Shown here: one piece after another, positions 7,452-14,396 of the stretch
Numbering within the stretch: position 1 is the first letter of the stretch
How the letters are laid out: each line of letters starts with the position of its first letter
Origin: Reyranella aquatilis
GTDB taxonomy: Bacteria > Pseudomonadota > Alphaproteobacteria > Reyranellales > Reyranellaceae
Assembly: GCF_020880995.1 (NCBI RefSeq)
Contig: NZ_JAJISD010000013.1
Span: 1-64,000 of the forward strand
Length of the DNA stretch: 64,000 nt
Direction: 5' to 3'
Notes under the pieces: model-generated
Told to the model about the DNA's origin: nothing
What the model saw: only the letters and a program-made list of their open reading frames with translations
The model's database searches: none
Position numbers and translations under genes: made by a program

Positions 7452-7520
7452 GGTAAAGTCTCTCTGCGTTCGCGTGCCCCCTTGCTCAGAGAGACGCGCG
7501 AACGCGCTAGGGTGTTAAGA

Positions 7521-7552
7521 CCGGGTCGCGTGCGGGATTGCGCGCGACCCGG
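7521..7552. other. Perfect hairpin upstream of the PrimPol-helicase gene
   Basis: CCGGGTCGCG (7521-7530) and CGCGACCCGG (7543-7552) are perfect 10-bp arms with a 12-base loop. It lies between the 155-aa gene (stop at 7673) and the replication gene (start 7451). It could end the first transcript or act in the leader of the second; there is no convincing U-tract. Confidence 0.4.
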
Positions 7553-7672
7553 CGGCCCTCTTTCCTTTTTCCTCTTTCCTGTTCCCCGGTTCCGGCCGTG
7601 CGGTCTTCGCCTAGTTGCCGTGCCCTACCAAGGCGCGGCGGCGGTAGTAGAATTCCTGAAACTACAACCGCG

Positions 7673-8140
7673 CTACTGCAACGTAGACGGCGGCTCGGAA
7701 ATGTGTTGCGCGTTCGCCCCGTCCCAATGGAATTCAGGGAAGGCCAAGCGGGCGGCATCCATGGCGATTTCCATAACGGCAGGATCGCTTTGGCATCGTT
7801 GACAGGCGATCTGGATAATCTGTTGCCGGCCGTTACTGATATCGAGGAGCCGAAGGGCGATGACGGGCAGGGCTTCGCCGCCCGCTATGATAGGCGTCTG
7901 ACAGACAAGGCAGCGCAGCGCCGGGCCTTTGGTGAACCTGTCGAATAGCATGGCGGCCACCAGCCGATCGTTCGGGTCTTGCGACTGCAAAATATCGGCT
8001 GTGGGCTGTCGCAACAGGTACACCCGCCGCCCGGCCGCGATCTTGTTTGCGGTGCGCAGTTGATCCGCGTCGAGGTCTTCGACCACGGCGGCCTTTCGTG
8101 CGCGCATCGCTGCGGCCTTCCGCCGTTCGTGCCGGTTCAC
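7673..8140 (-). CDS. Unknown element protein with a CxxC pair
   Basis: The 155-residue protein has a basic start (MNRHERRKAAAMRARKAA) and a middle with C-L-V-C and C-Q-R-C spaced about 35 residues apart. Those four cysteines could hold one zinc. I recognise no family. It starts at a GTG (8138-8140) that overlaps the stop of the preceding gene as GTGA. So it is the last member of a coupled block expressed with the HTH regulator. Its position just before the replication gene suggests a role in early control or replication, by context only. Confidence 0.6.
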   Translation of the reverse strand: MNRHERRKAAAMRARKAAVVEDLDADQLRTANKIAAGRRVYLLRQPTADILQSQDPNDRLVAAMLFDRFTKGPALRCLVCQTPIIAGGEALPVIALRLLDISNGRQQIIQIACQRCQSDPAVMEIAMDAARLAFPEFHWDGANAQHISEPPSTLQ

Positions 8141-8481
8141 GACTGGCCGCCATTGTACCGCCGTCGCCGCCGTGGCGGCGCGAGGTCTTCGGCCGGCGTC
8201 GGCGTCAGGAGCACGGCACGCCGTGCGGCGTCTTGCTTCGCCATCGCTTCGGCGTGCTGCCGGCGCGCGTGTTCATCGGCCATCATTCGGCCGAAGCGGT
8301 GAAGGATCGTCGCCACGTCCTGTGGCGGGCAACCGGCCGCAACGCAGCCGGCCACAAGGTCGCCCAGCGTTTCGTTGAACAGGTCGATTGCCGCGTTGTG
8401 TTCGTCAATCACGTATCGCCCCGGCTTGGCGTCACGCATGGCCGCGTTCACGGCGGCCACGCCTTTGCCGCCGGGGTTCAC
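8137..8481 (-). CDS. Unknown 114-aa element protein
   Basis: The protein has an N-terminal helical part (YVIDEHNAAIDLFNETLGDL) with two cysteines in AGCVAAGC, a charged middle rich in His and Arg, and a basic tail ending PPRRRRRYNGGQS. No family is recognised. The GTG start at 8481 overlaps the upstream stop (GTGA) and its own stop overlaps the downstream GTG, so it is translated as part of a three-gene chain. The basic tail is compatible with nucleic acid binding, which is only a guess. Confidence 0.6.
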   Translation of the reverse strand: MNPGGKGVAAVNAAMRDAKPGRYVIDEHNAAIDLFNETLGDLVAGCVAAGCPPQDVATILHRFGRMMADEHARRQHAEAMAKQDAARRAVLLTPTPAEDLAPPRRRRRYNGGQS

Positions 8482-9095
8482 GACCGCACCGTGCTTGCCG
8501 GCTTCGCCAACGCCTTTTGAAGCGCGCGCGCTCGCGGCAATTCGGTCGTGAGTTCGTCCAGCGCGATGATGAACACCGCGCGGCCGGGATGGGTCGGCAC
8601 GATCACGGCCGGACAGTCGGCGGGCCGGGTCGGCACGACGATGGCGAATGCCCGATACTTGAACGATACGGCCGGGTGTGGCGCGGCCTGCCCTTCACGC
8701 CCGGCGGCATTGACCACCGCGCCGATGAATGCCGCCGCCTCGCGCGTGATCGCATCGGTGTCCGTGGTCCATGGCAGCGCCAACACGGCCATGCGGACCT
8801 TTTCATCGGGCGGCCAGCCGGCCGCCAGCGCGGGCAGCGACGGCGGCAACGCTACACACCGGGCAGTCGTGCGCTTGATCCGCTTCAAACTCAGCCCGGC
8901 GATGCGCGTTTGGTATTTCCTGAAATGCGCCATGGCAGTTCCATCCGCGATGGCAGCGGGAAGCCATTTGCGCCACGCGTTCAGCATGATCGCGACAGGC
9001 GCGGCCGGGTCTTCCATGAAGACCACCACAGGGGCCGTAAGGGGCTTCACGAAGGCCGGGGCGGGCATGTGAAGCGTGCCGGCTTGCAGGCTCAC
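8478..9095 (-). CDS. Unknown 205-aa element protein
   Basis: No family is recognised. Visible features are a hydrophobic strand-rich start (APVVVFMEDPAAPVAIML), a basic helix (LKRIKRTTARC) and a second strand-rich half (FAIVVPTRPADCPAVIVP then AVFIIALDEL). There is no signal peptide or membrane helix. The GTG start at 9093-9095 overlaps the stop of the HTH gene (GTGA), so it is coupled to the regulator. In satellites this position often holds replication-control or helper-interference genes, but nothing in the residues shows which. Confidence 0.6.
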   Translation of the reverse strand: MSLQAGTLHMPAPAFVKPLTAPVVVFMEDPAAPVAIMLNAWRKWLPAAIADGTAMAHFRKYQTRIAGLSLKRIKRTTARCVALPPSLPALAAGWPPDEKVRMAVLALPWTTDTDAITREAAAFIGAVVNAAGREGQAAPHPAVSFKYRAFAIVVPTRPADCPAVIVPTHPGRAVFIIALDELTTELPRARALQKALAKPASTVRS

Positions 9096-9475
9096 GCCGC
9101 CCGCCTTGCGCGCGTGCGCGGTGCCGCTGCCGCTGCCGCTGCCGCTGCCTGCCGTGGCGTCTCGCGCCCGGCTGCAATGAGCGCATCGAGGTCCGTTCGC
9201 AGGATGAACGCCCGGCCGCCGATCTTGGTCCGCGCCAGCGTGCCGGCTTCGATCAGTTCGTAAAGTTTCGCGCGAGAAATTCGAAGGTAGCTGTGCGCCT
9301 TGTCGATGGGGAGCAAGGGCGACACAAGGTCCGCCCGGTGTTCGTCGCGAAGCGTGGCGATCAGTTCGGCGTGTACCGCTGAAAGCCGGCGGTTCTGATC
9401 CAGCACGGCCGCAATGGCCGCGTCAGCGGCGCGGGACGTGAACACGTCCAGTCGTTCGGTAGTCGGTCGGGTCAT
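9092..9475 (-). CDS. Excisionase/AlpA-type HTH DNA-binding protein
   Basis: The 127-residue protein contains a MerR/excisionase-type winged HTH (HTH_17) at about residues 60-105. It reads LLPIDKAHSYLRISRAKLYE, followed by a wing with KIGGRAFILRTDLDALI, the usual pattern in which an R or GG turn precedes the second helix. The C-terminus is an Ala-rich run (nine alanines from a GCTGCC repeat at about 9121-9150) followed by basic residues. I chose the ATG at 9473-9475 because GGAGGGG lies at ideal distance before it. Such proteins act as excisionase or as the activator of int and rep in PICI and P4 islands. It heads the coupled block 9475-7673. Confidence 0.75.
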   Translation of the reverse strand: MTRPTTERLDVFTSRAADAAIAAVLDQNRRLSAVHAELIATLRDEHRADLVSPLLPIDKAHSYLRISRAKLYELIEAGTLARTKIGGRAFILRTDLDALIAAGRETPRQAAAAAAAAAPRTRARRAA

Positions 9476-9506
9476 CGTCGGCCCCTCCATTCGCGAGCCG
9501 ACAGAC

Positions 9507-9519
9507 CATCTATCAGATG
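9507..9519. promoter_or_regulatory. Short palindrome upstream of the HTH gene
   Basis: CATCT-ATC-AGATG lies 32 bases before the start codon of the HTH gene, next to an A/T-rich stretch (TTTTTCAAAAA at 9520-9530). It is a plausible operator, but the arms are only 5 bp. Confidence 0.3.
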
Positions 9520-9546
9520 TTTTTCAAAAAGGTGGGGACATTAAAT

Positions 9547-9819
9547 TCAGTCCGCGTCGAATTCGTATCCCCGGCGCTGCCGCAGCTTCCGCAGGCGTTC
9601 GAATTCATCGCCCTTGTGCTTTGCGGGCGCGGCCACGGCCAACAGGTGCTTGCGCACGCTCACGCCCGCCGGGCGCGCATCGGCTGGCACCAGCGCGGCC
9701 AGTTCGGTGGCCGTTAGCGCCCGGTCGGCGTGAGGGTCGCCGCCGTTCGCCACGGCCGCGAAGCGTTCGGCCAGCGTCAGCGCGGACCGTGCGCCCTTGG
9801 GGCGGCCCCTCTTAGCCAT
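9547..9819 (-). CDS. Small basic protein downstream of integrase
   Basis: The 90-residue protein starts MAKRGRPKGARSALTLAERF, an AT-hook-like RGRPKG motif followed by helical sequence. It ends in a charged stretch (EFERLRKLRQRRGYEFDAD). No family is recognised. The ORF starts inside the 3-prime end of the integrase gene (8-base overlap), so it is probably co-transcribed with it. The RGRPKG element suggests DNA binding, possibly an accessory recombination factor; that is inference. Confidence 0.6.
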   Translation of the reverse strand: MAKRGRPKGARSALTLAERFAAVANGGDPHADRALTATELAALVPADARPAGVSVRKHLLAVAAPAKHKGDEFERLRKLRQRRGYEFDAD

Positions 9820-11017
9820 GGTCGCGTTCCGTCAGGTACGCGGCCCATGCGGTCATCATCGGCCGGCGCTGTTCGAGCAAGTCGGTTCGGCGGTACGCCG
9901 CGACGGTGGCGGACTTCTCGACGTGCGCCAACGCGCGATCTATCAGCGCCGGGGTATAGCCGCGCTCGGTCGCCCAATCGTCAAAGGATGACCGGCTGGT
10001 GCCGTGCGGGGTGGCCTCGCCTCCCCCGGCCTGCCGCAGCGCCTTGGACAGACTGGCAAGCGATAGGCTGGTTTCCTTGCCGCGCGTGCGCTTTCCGCCG
10101 GGGAAGACGTATTCGCTACGCTGCCGCGCCTCGGCTTGTTTCAGGACTGCGATGGCTTCGTCCGATAGCGGCACCCTATGCTCGCGGTCGCGCTTCATTC
10201 GCTCGCGCGGGATGGTCCACACCTTCGCGGCCATGTCGATTTCGGACCACGTCGCGCCGGTCGTCTCGCCCGGCCGGCCGGCGCATAGAATGTTGAACCG
10301 CAGAGCCAGCGCGGCCGTGCCCTCGCTGTCGCACAAGCCGGCATAGACTGCCGGCATATCGGCCACAGGGACGGCCGCGTGATGCTCTACCCTGTGAACG
10401 GTGCGCTTCGGCGGGAGCATCAGCGCGAAGTGCCCACGCCAGCGCGCCGGGTTCTCGCCGTCGCGCAAGCCCCGCGCCTTCGCCCAATCAAGCACGCGTT
10501 CCAGTCGGCCGCGAAGTCGTGAAGCCGTTTCAGGTTTTGACGACCAAAGCGGCGTGATGATCTTCGCCACATGGTCGGCCGTGATGGCGGGGAGCGCCAG
10601 CGCGCCAATGACCGGGCTCGCGTAGGTGGTCAACGTGTTGCGCCATTGCTGCCGGTGCTTGGGGTTCTTCCATGACGGCTCATGCGCGGCGATGAATTCG
10701 GTAACAGCATCGTCAAAGGTCATCGCATCGGCGGCGGCCTGCGTCGCGGCCTGCCGGGTCGATACCGGATCGCCGCCCATGGCGACGGTGCGGCGATGCT
10801 CGCTCGCGATTTCGCGCGCGTCCGACAGGCCGATAGCCGACAGGCTACCTAGGCCGATTTCGCGGCGCGTGCCGTTACGCTCAAACCTGAATACCCATGA
10901 CGCGGTGCGCGCTGCCGTGATTTTGAGGAACAGCCCTTCGCCATCGAATAGCTTTGCCGGGCCGGGCTCGCTGCCGCGCGCCACCTTGTTGACCTGTGCC
11001 GATGTGAGATTGCCCAT
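9812..11017 (-). CDS. int: P4-type tyrosine recombinase (integrase)
   Basis: The 401-residue protein starts MGNLTSAQVNKVARG. The N-terminal DUF4102-like arm-binding domain includes LFDGEGLFLKI and SWVFRFERNGTRREIGLGSL, followed by a SAM-like core-binding domain and the catalytic domain. The catalytic residues are visible: Arg248 in CAGRPGETTGATW, His338 and Arg342 in HGTSR, His365 in LAHVEKS and the nucleophile Tyr375 in VAAYRR. I chose the ATG at 11017 rather than 11083 because it fits the family N-terminus. It is the gene nearest tRNA-Ser and should catalyse integration at the 20-bp repeat. A row of TGGACA sites lies just upstream. Confidence 0.93.
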   Translation of the reverse strand: MGNLTSAQVNKVARGSEPGPAKLFDGEGLFLKITAARTASWVFRFERNGTRREIGLGSLSAIGLSDAREIASEHRRTVAMGGDPVSTRQAATQAAADAMTFDDAVTEFIAAHEPSWKNPKHRQQWRNTLTTYASPVIGALALPAITADHVAKIITPLWSSKPETASRLRGRLERVLDWAKARGLRDGENPARWRGHFALMLPPKRTVHRVEHHAAVPVADMPAVYAGLCDSEGTAALALRFNILCAGRPGETTGATWSEIDMAAKVWTIPRERMKRDREHRVPLSDEAIAVLKQAEARQRSEYVFPGGKRTRGKETSLSLASLSKALRQAGGGEATPHGTSRSSFDDWATERGYTPALIDRALAHVEKSATVAAYRRTDLLEQRRPMMTAWAAYLTERDHG

Positions 11018-11102
11018 TGTCCGCCTTTTTCGGGGCTCGCCCCGGTCAGTCCCCCGGCGTGTCCACCGGGCTCGGCTGGACACTAATGGACAGTGGCGGA
11101 CA
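11018..11102. repeat. Cluster of YGGACA sites at the integrase promoter
   Basis: TGGACA occurs at 11077-11082 and 11087-11092 and CGGACA at 11097-11102, exactly 10 bp apart. Inverted copies are at 11060-11065 (TGTCCA) and 11018-11023 (TGTCCG). Same-face spacing of short repeats beside the attachment site fits arm-type sites for integrase or binding sites of the AlpA-type protein. Confidence 0.5.
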
Positions 11103-11175
11103 TTCCTAGACCAGAAATGGCCGTTTTACGGGCCTTTCCGGCGGGGACTGGACGGCGTTGGATCAGGGAAAACAG

Positions 11176-11195
11176 GGTAATGGCGGAGGGGATGG
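11176..11195. other. attR, right copy of the 20-bp attachment repeat
   Basis: Identical to 462-481. The repeat covers the encoded CCA and the last bases of the acceptor stem of tRNA-Ser, so the tRNA gene remains intact on this side. Confidence 0.88.
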
Positions 11196-11275
11196 GATTC
11201 GAACCCACGATAGGGATTATCTCCCTATAACGGTTTAGCAAACCGCCGCCTTCGGCCACTCGGCCACCCCTCCGC
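11181..11275 (-). tRNA. tRNA-Ser (anticodon GCU)
   Basis: Folding the minus strand gives a 7-bp acceptor stem (GCGGAGG with CCTCCGC), a D-arm, an anticodon stem CGGTT/AACCG with loop TTGCTAA (anticodon GCU at 11239-11237), and a T-arm with GGGTTCGAATCCC. A long variable arm, ATAGGGA-GATAA-TCCCTAT, is the hallmark of class II serine tRNAs. CCA is encoded (11183-11181). It reads codons AGC/AGU. The 3-prime end is the integration site of the adjoining element. Confidence 0.97.
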
Positions 11276-11421
11276 GGACCCGTTAAGACCCCGGCGACCC
11301 AAACCACGACGGATGCCGGGCGGTTCTAGCGGCGGCGTCCGAGGGTGTCAAACGACGGAGAAATTTCGCAAGTATTTACAGGGTCTTGGCGCATTGGCCT
11401 GAAGCGTGCGACGGTCCGTCC

Positions 11422-12582
11422 ATGACCTCCGCCTCCATCGACATGCTCCAGCGCCTCGTCGCGTTCGACACGACCTCGCGCAATTCCAACCTCGATCTGA
11501 TCAAGTACATCCAGGCCTATCTGGACGATCACGGGATCCGCAGCACCCTGGTCCCCAACGAGGAAGGCACCAAGGCCAACCTGTTCGCCTCGATCGGTCC
11601 CGAGGCCGAGGGCGGCATCGTCCTGTCCGGCCATACCGACGTCGTGCCGGTCGACGGACAGCCCTGGGAGACCGATCCGTGGACCCTCACCGAAAAGGCC
11701 GACGGCAATCTCTACGGCCGCGGCACCTGCGACATGAAGGGCTTCATTGCCGTCTGCCTGGCCCATGTGCCGGCGCTCAAGAAGGCAAAGCTCAAGGTGC
11801 CGATGCATTTCGCCTTCAGCTACGACGAGGAGATCGGCTGCCTCGGTGCGCACGCGCTGGCCGAGAAGCTGGTCGGCAACGTCCCTCGCCCGCAGGCCGT
11901 GATCGTGGGCGAGCCGACCATGATGGGCGTCGTCAACGCGCAGAATGCCGGGGGCGGCATCATCGCCACCTTCACCGGCGTCGAAGCCCACTCCTCGATG
12001 ACGCATCTCGGCGTCAGCGCCATCCACTTCGCCGGCGACTTCATCCACTGGCTGAACGAGCTGCAGGTAGAGCTGGCCGGCCGCAAGCGCACCGACATCG
12101 ACACCGTGCCCGGCCATACAACGATCAACGTCGGCATCGTCACCGGCGGGACGGCCGGCAACATCCTCGCCCGCGAGTGCACGTTGAACTGGGGCTACCG
12201 CACCCTGCCCGGCGACGATCCGTGGGAAGTGCAGCGCCGGGCGGAAGCCTATGTCGCCGAGCTGCTACTGCCCAAGATGAAGGCGAAGCATCCCGACGCC
12301 GACATCAAGATGAAGCGGCGCTCGTTCGTGCCGGGCCTGCTGCCGCAGGAGAACGAGGAAGCCGCCAAGCTCGCGCTGCAATGGACCGGCGGCAATCGCA
12401 CCTATGCCGTGCCCTACGGCACAGAGGCCGGCATCTTCCGCAGCCACGGCATCCCGACCGTGATCTGCGGCCCCGGCGACATCTCGCAGGCCCACCAGCC
12501 CAACGAATTCGTCGCGAAGTCGCAGATGGATGCCTGCGACGCCTTCATCGGCAAGATGATCGGCTGGGCCGAGCGGCAGTAG
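11422..12582 (+). CDS. argE: Acetylornithine deacetylase
   Basis: A 386-residue M20-family metallopeptidase. SGHTDVVPVDGQPW gives His71 and Asp73 of the di-zinc site, and YDEEIGCLG gives the Glu136/Glu137 pair. GVEAHSSMTHLGVSAI marks the dimerisation-domain junction, and YGTEAGIFRSHGIPTVICGPG and AHQPNEF carry the last ligand. ArgE removes acetate from N-acetylornithine to give ornithine in arginine synthesis. I chose the ATG at 11422; an upstream in-frame start adds 12 residues without family match. It stands alone, divergent from the tRNA. Other M20 enzymes share these motifs, but the GHTDVVPVDGQPW and EAGIF motifs fit ArgE best. Confidence 0.9.
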   Translation: MTSASIDMLQRLVAFDTTSRNSNLDLIKYIQAYLDDHGIRSTLVPNEEGTKANLFASIGPEAEGGIVLSGHTDVVPVDGQPWETDPWTLTEKADGNLYGRGTCDMKGFIAVCLAHVPALKKAKLKVPMHFAFSYDEEIGCLGAHALAEKLVGNVPRPQAVIVGEPTMMGVVNAQNAGGGIIATFTGVEAHSSMTHLGVSAIHFAGDFIHWLNELQVELAGRKRTDIDTVPGHTTINVGIVTGGTAGNILARECTLNWGYRTLPGDDPWEVQRRAEAYVAELLLPKMKAKHPDADIKMKRRSFVPGLLPQENEEAAKLALQWTGGNRTYAVPYGTEAGIFRSHGIPTVICGPGDISQAHQPNEFVAKSQMDACDAFIGKMIGWAERQ

Positions 12583-12592
12583 CCGAAGCAGC

Positions 12593-12703
12593 CCTCCCCA
12601 TTCGGATGGGGAGGTGTCGCATCTCATGCGACGGAGGGGTCATGGCCCCATCGTCCTCGTAAGACGAGGGCACTTCCCCTTTGCGGACTCCGCAAAGGGG
12701 AAG
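12593..12703. repeat. Intergenic element made of four consecutive hairpins
   Basis: Four perfect stems follow each other. They are CCTCCCCAT-tcgg-ATGGGGAGG (12593-12614), GTCGCAT-ctc-ATGCGAC (12616-12632), CCTCGT-aag-ACGAGG (12655-12669) and a 15-bp stem with a 1-base turn (12673-12703). They lie between the convergent argE and dps genes. The style is that of dispersed palindromic repeats of alphaproteobacteria; they probably also terminate transcription from both sides. Confidence 0.65.
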
Positions 12704-12711
12704 GATTCGAG

Positions 12712-13230
12712 TCAACCTTCGGTGCGGCGCGTCGTCTCGAACAGGAACCAGACGCGCTTCTCGGTCTCGTCGATCCAGTTCTCGATCAGGCTCGCGCTTG
12801 CGATGTCGTTGTGCTCGTCGCACAGCTCATGGAGCGTGCGCATGTGGACGCAAAGCTGCCGGTTGTCGTCGCGCAGCTCGGCCAACATGTCGAGCGGCGT
12901 CACGTAGTCGGCATCGTTGTCGAGGACGCGCTGGAGGCGCGCCACATGGCCGATCGAACGCAGGGTCGTGCCCCCGAGCTTGCGCACGCGCTCGGCGATC
13001 ACGTCGACCATCGCGTCGAGCTCCGTCGCCTGCTCGTCGAGCAGGAGATGATAGTCGCGGAAGTTGGGGCCCGAGACGTGCCAATGGAAGTTCTTGGTCT
13101 TCCAGTAGAGGGCCACCACATCCGCCAGGAGGATATTCAAACCGCCCGTTAGATCCCTGGTGGCGTTGGCGCCCAAATCCGTCGGTGTGGCGAGAGCGGC
13201 GGTCTTGCGTGACTTGGCATCCTTGGCCAT
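12712..13230 (-). CDS. dps: Dps-family DNA-binding ferritin-like protein
   Basis: A 172-residue four-helix protein. NFHWHVSGPNFRDYHLLLDE (about residues 47-66) supplies the ferroxidase ligands shared between subunits in the Dps dodecamer. The next helix carries ATELDAMVDVIAERVRKLGG. The N-terminus (MAKDAKSRKTAALATP) is basic and disordered, which in Dps proteins binds DNA. It oxidises and stores iron with peroxide and protects the nucleoid. An upstream in-frame extension seen in translation is not part of the family, so I use the ATG at 13230. It converges on argE. Confidence 0.9.
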   Translation of the reverse strand: MAKDAKSRKTAALATPTDLGANATRDLTGGLNILLADVVALYWKTKNFHWHVSGPNFRDYHLLLDEQATELDAMVDVIAERVRKLGGTTLRSIGHVARLQRVLDNDADYVTPLDMLAELRDDNRQLCVHMRTLHELCDEHNDIASASLIENWIDETEKRVWFLFETTRRTEG

Positions 13231-13295
13231 GGGCTGACTCCTGTTGAAGGGTTGTGGCGGCAATCTATCGCGCTTCGGCCGTGCCGTGAACCGCG

Positions 13296-13730
13296 CTACC
13301 CGCCGGCGCAGACGGGCTGCTCGACCCTGAAAACGCCGTGCTGGCCGAAGCGGGCACGGTATCCCTCGACGATCGCCCCGACCTTCTCCCGATGGGCAGG
13401 CGCATCGAAAACCACGATCACCATCAGCTTGGTGCGCTCGCTGCCGATCCGTCCCTGCGGATCGCGATGCTGGCCACGCGCATCGATCACCGTGAGACCG
13501 GCCGGAAACCGGGGCGTAACGCTTTCTGCAACGAACGACGCCCATTCGGCGTCGCTGACCTCGCCGCCGCCCGGCTTCTCGCGCCCGAAATACAGGTTCA
13601 CTTCGAGCGCAGGCACGAGCGGCGCGACGCAGGCGGAGGTCGCCGGCTGGATTGCCGGCTGACCGCACGCCGACAAAACCAGGAACAGACAGCCCGCCCC
13701 GAGCGCCCCAGTGCGCTGCCCGCGCGTCAT
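13296..13730 (-). CDS. DUF3574 lipoprotein
   Basis: A 144-residue protein with a signal peptide ending LFLVLSAC, a lipobox, so it is probably lipid-anchored. The mature part contains VNLYFGREKPGGGEVSDAEW, FVAESVTPRFPAGLTVIDARGQ and ERTKLMVIVVFDAP, the conserved blocks of DUF3574. Function of the family is not known. The start codon at 13730 shares a base with the stop of the upstream glutathione transferase gene (TGATG), so the two are likely co-translated. Confidence 0.8.
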   Translation of the reverse strand: MTRGQRTGALGAGCLFLVLSACGQPAIQPATSACVAPLVPALEVNLYFGREKPGGGEVSDAEWASFVAESVTPRFPAGLTVIDARGQHRDPQGRIGSERTKLMVIVVFDAPAHREKVGAIVEGYRARFGQHGVFRVEQPVCAGG

Positions 13731-14356
13731 CAGTTCAGGTACGGAACCGCCATGCCCTTGGTGACGGCGGGACGGGCATTCACGATGTCGTACCAGCGCT
13801 TCACGTTGGGAAAATCGGCGAGGTTGACCGTGTGCCATTCGTGGCGCGCGGCCCACGGGAAGATCGACATGTCGGCGATGGTGTATTCCTCGCCGGCAAC
13901 GAACGCATTGCCCGCAAGCTGCTTGTCCAGCACGCCGTAGAGCCGCTTGGCTTCGTCGACGTAGCGCTTGATGCCGTACTCGATCTTGGTGGGGGCCGCC
14001 CGCAGGAAGTGATGGGCCTGGCCCAGCATCGGCCCGAAGCCGCCCATCTGCCACATCAGCCACTGCATCGCGTCGTAGCGCTTGGCGCCGTCGGCCGGCA
14101 GGAACTTCTTCGTCTTGTCAGCAAGGTAAATCAGGATCGCACCCGATTCGAACAGGCTGTACGGCTTGCCGCCCGGACCGTCCGGATCGACGATGGCGGG
14201 AATGCGATTGTTGGGGCTGATCCGCAAGAAATCGGGCTTGTGCTGCTCGCCCTTGGAGATGTCGACCTTGTGCACGCTGTAGGGCAGCCCGCACTCCTCG
14301 AGCATGATGGAAATCTTGCGGCCGTTCGGCGTGCCCCAGGTGTGAAGCTCGATCAT
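13730..14356 (-). CDS. Glutathione S-transferase family protein (YfcG/YghU-like)
   Basis: A 208-residue protein. The thioredoxin-like N-terminal domain has MIELHTWGTPNGRKISIML, the TPNGRK motif typical of nu-class YfcG-type transferases, which act as disulfide reductases. IPAIVDPDG supplies the cis-Pro and FESGAILIYLADK the ES glutathione-binding pair. The C-terminal helical domain contains the FGPMLGQAHHF region seen in this subgroup. It is cytoplasmic and forms a two-gene unit with the DUF3574 lipoprotein. Confidence 0.85.
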   Translation of the reverse strand: MIELHTWGTPNGRKISIMLEECGLPYSVHKVDISKGEQHKPDFLRISPNNRIPAIVDPDGPGGKPYSLFESGAILIYLADKTKKFLPADGAKRYDAMQWLMWQMGGFGPMLGQAHHFLRAAPTKIEYGIKRYVDEAKRLYGVLDKQLAGNAFVAGEEYTIADMSIFPWAARHEWHTVNLADFPNVKRWYDIVNARPAVTKGMAVPYLN

Positions 14357-14396
14357 CTCTTTACGTCCCCCGTATATTGCTCATCGCGGCTGCGCA

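Larger units (their letters stand above)
462..11195. mobile_element. Integrated phage-satellite-like element (PICI-like) at tRNA-Ser
   Basis: The element is bounded by a perfect 20-bp direct repeat (462-481 and 11176-11195) that contains the 3-prime end of tRNA-Ser. Next to the tRNA is a P4-type integrase. Further in come an excisionase/AlpA-type HTH protein, three coupled unknowns, a PrimPol-helicase and a small-terminase-like protein, followed by a methyltransferase-nuclease fusion, a thermonuclease and a lipoprotein as cargo. I see no portal, capsid, tail, lysis or large-terminase gene. This set (int, alpA/xis, prim-rep, terS, accessory genes, 10-15 kb, tRNA 3-prime site) is the known layout of phage-inducible chromosomal islands, so a satellite is the best reading. 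An integrative element mobilised in another way is the main alternative. Confidence 0.75.

Noticed and set aside
9121..9150. Short GCTGCC tandem repeat as a possible CRISPR or iteron
   Set aside because: It is a codon-level alanine run inside the HTH gene, with no spacers.
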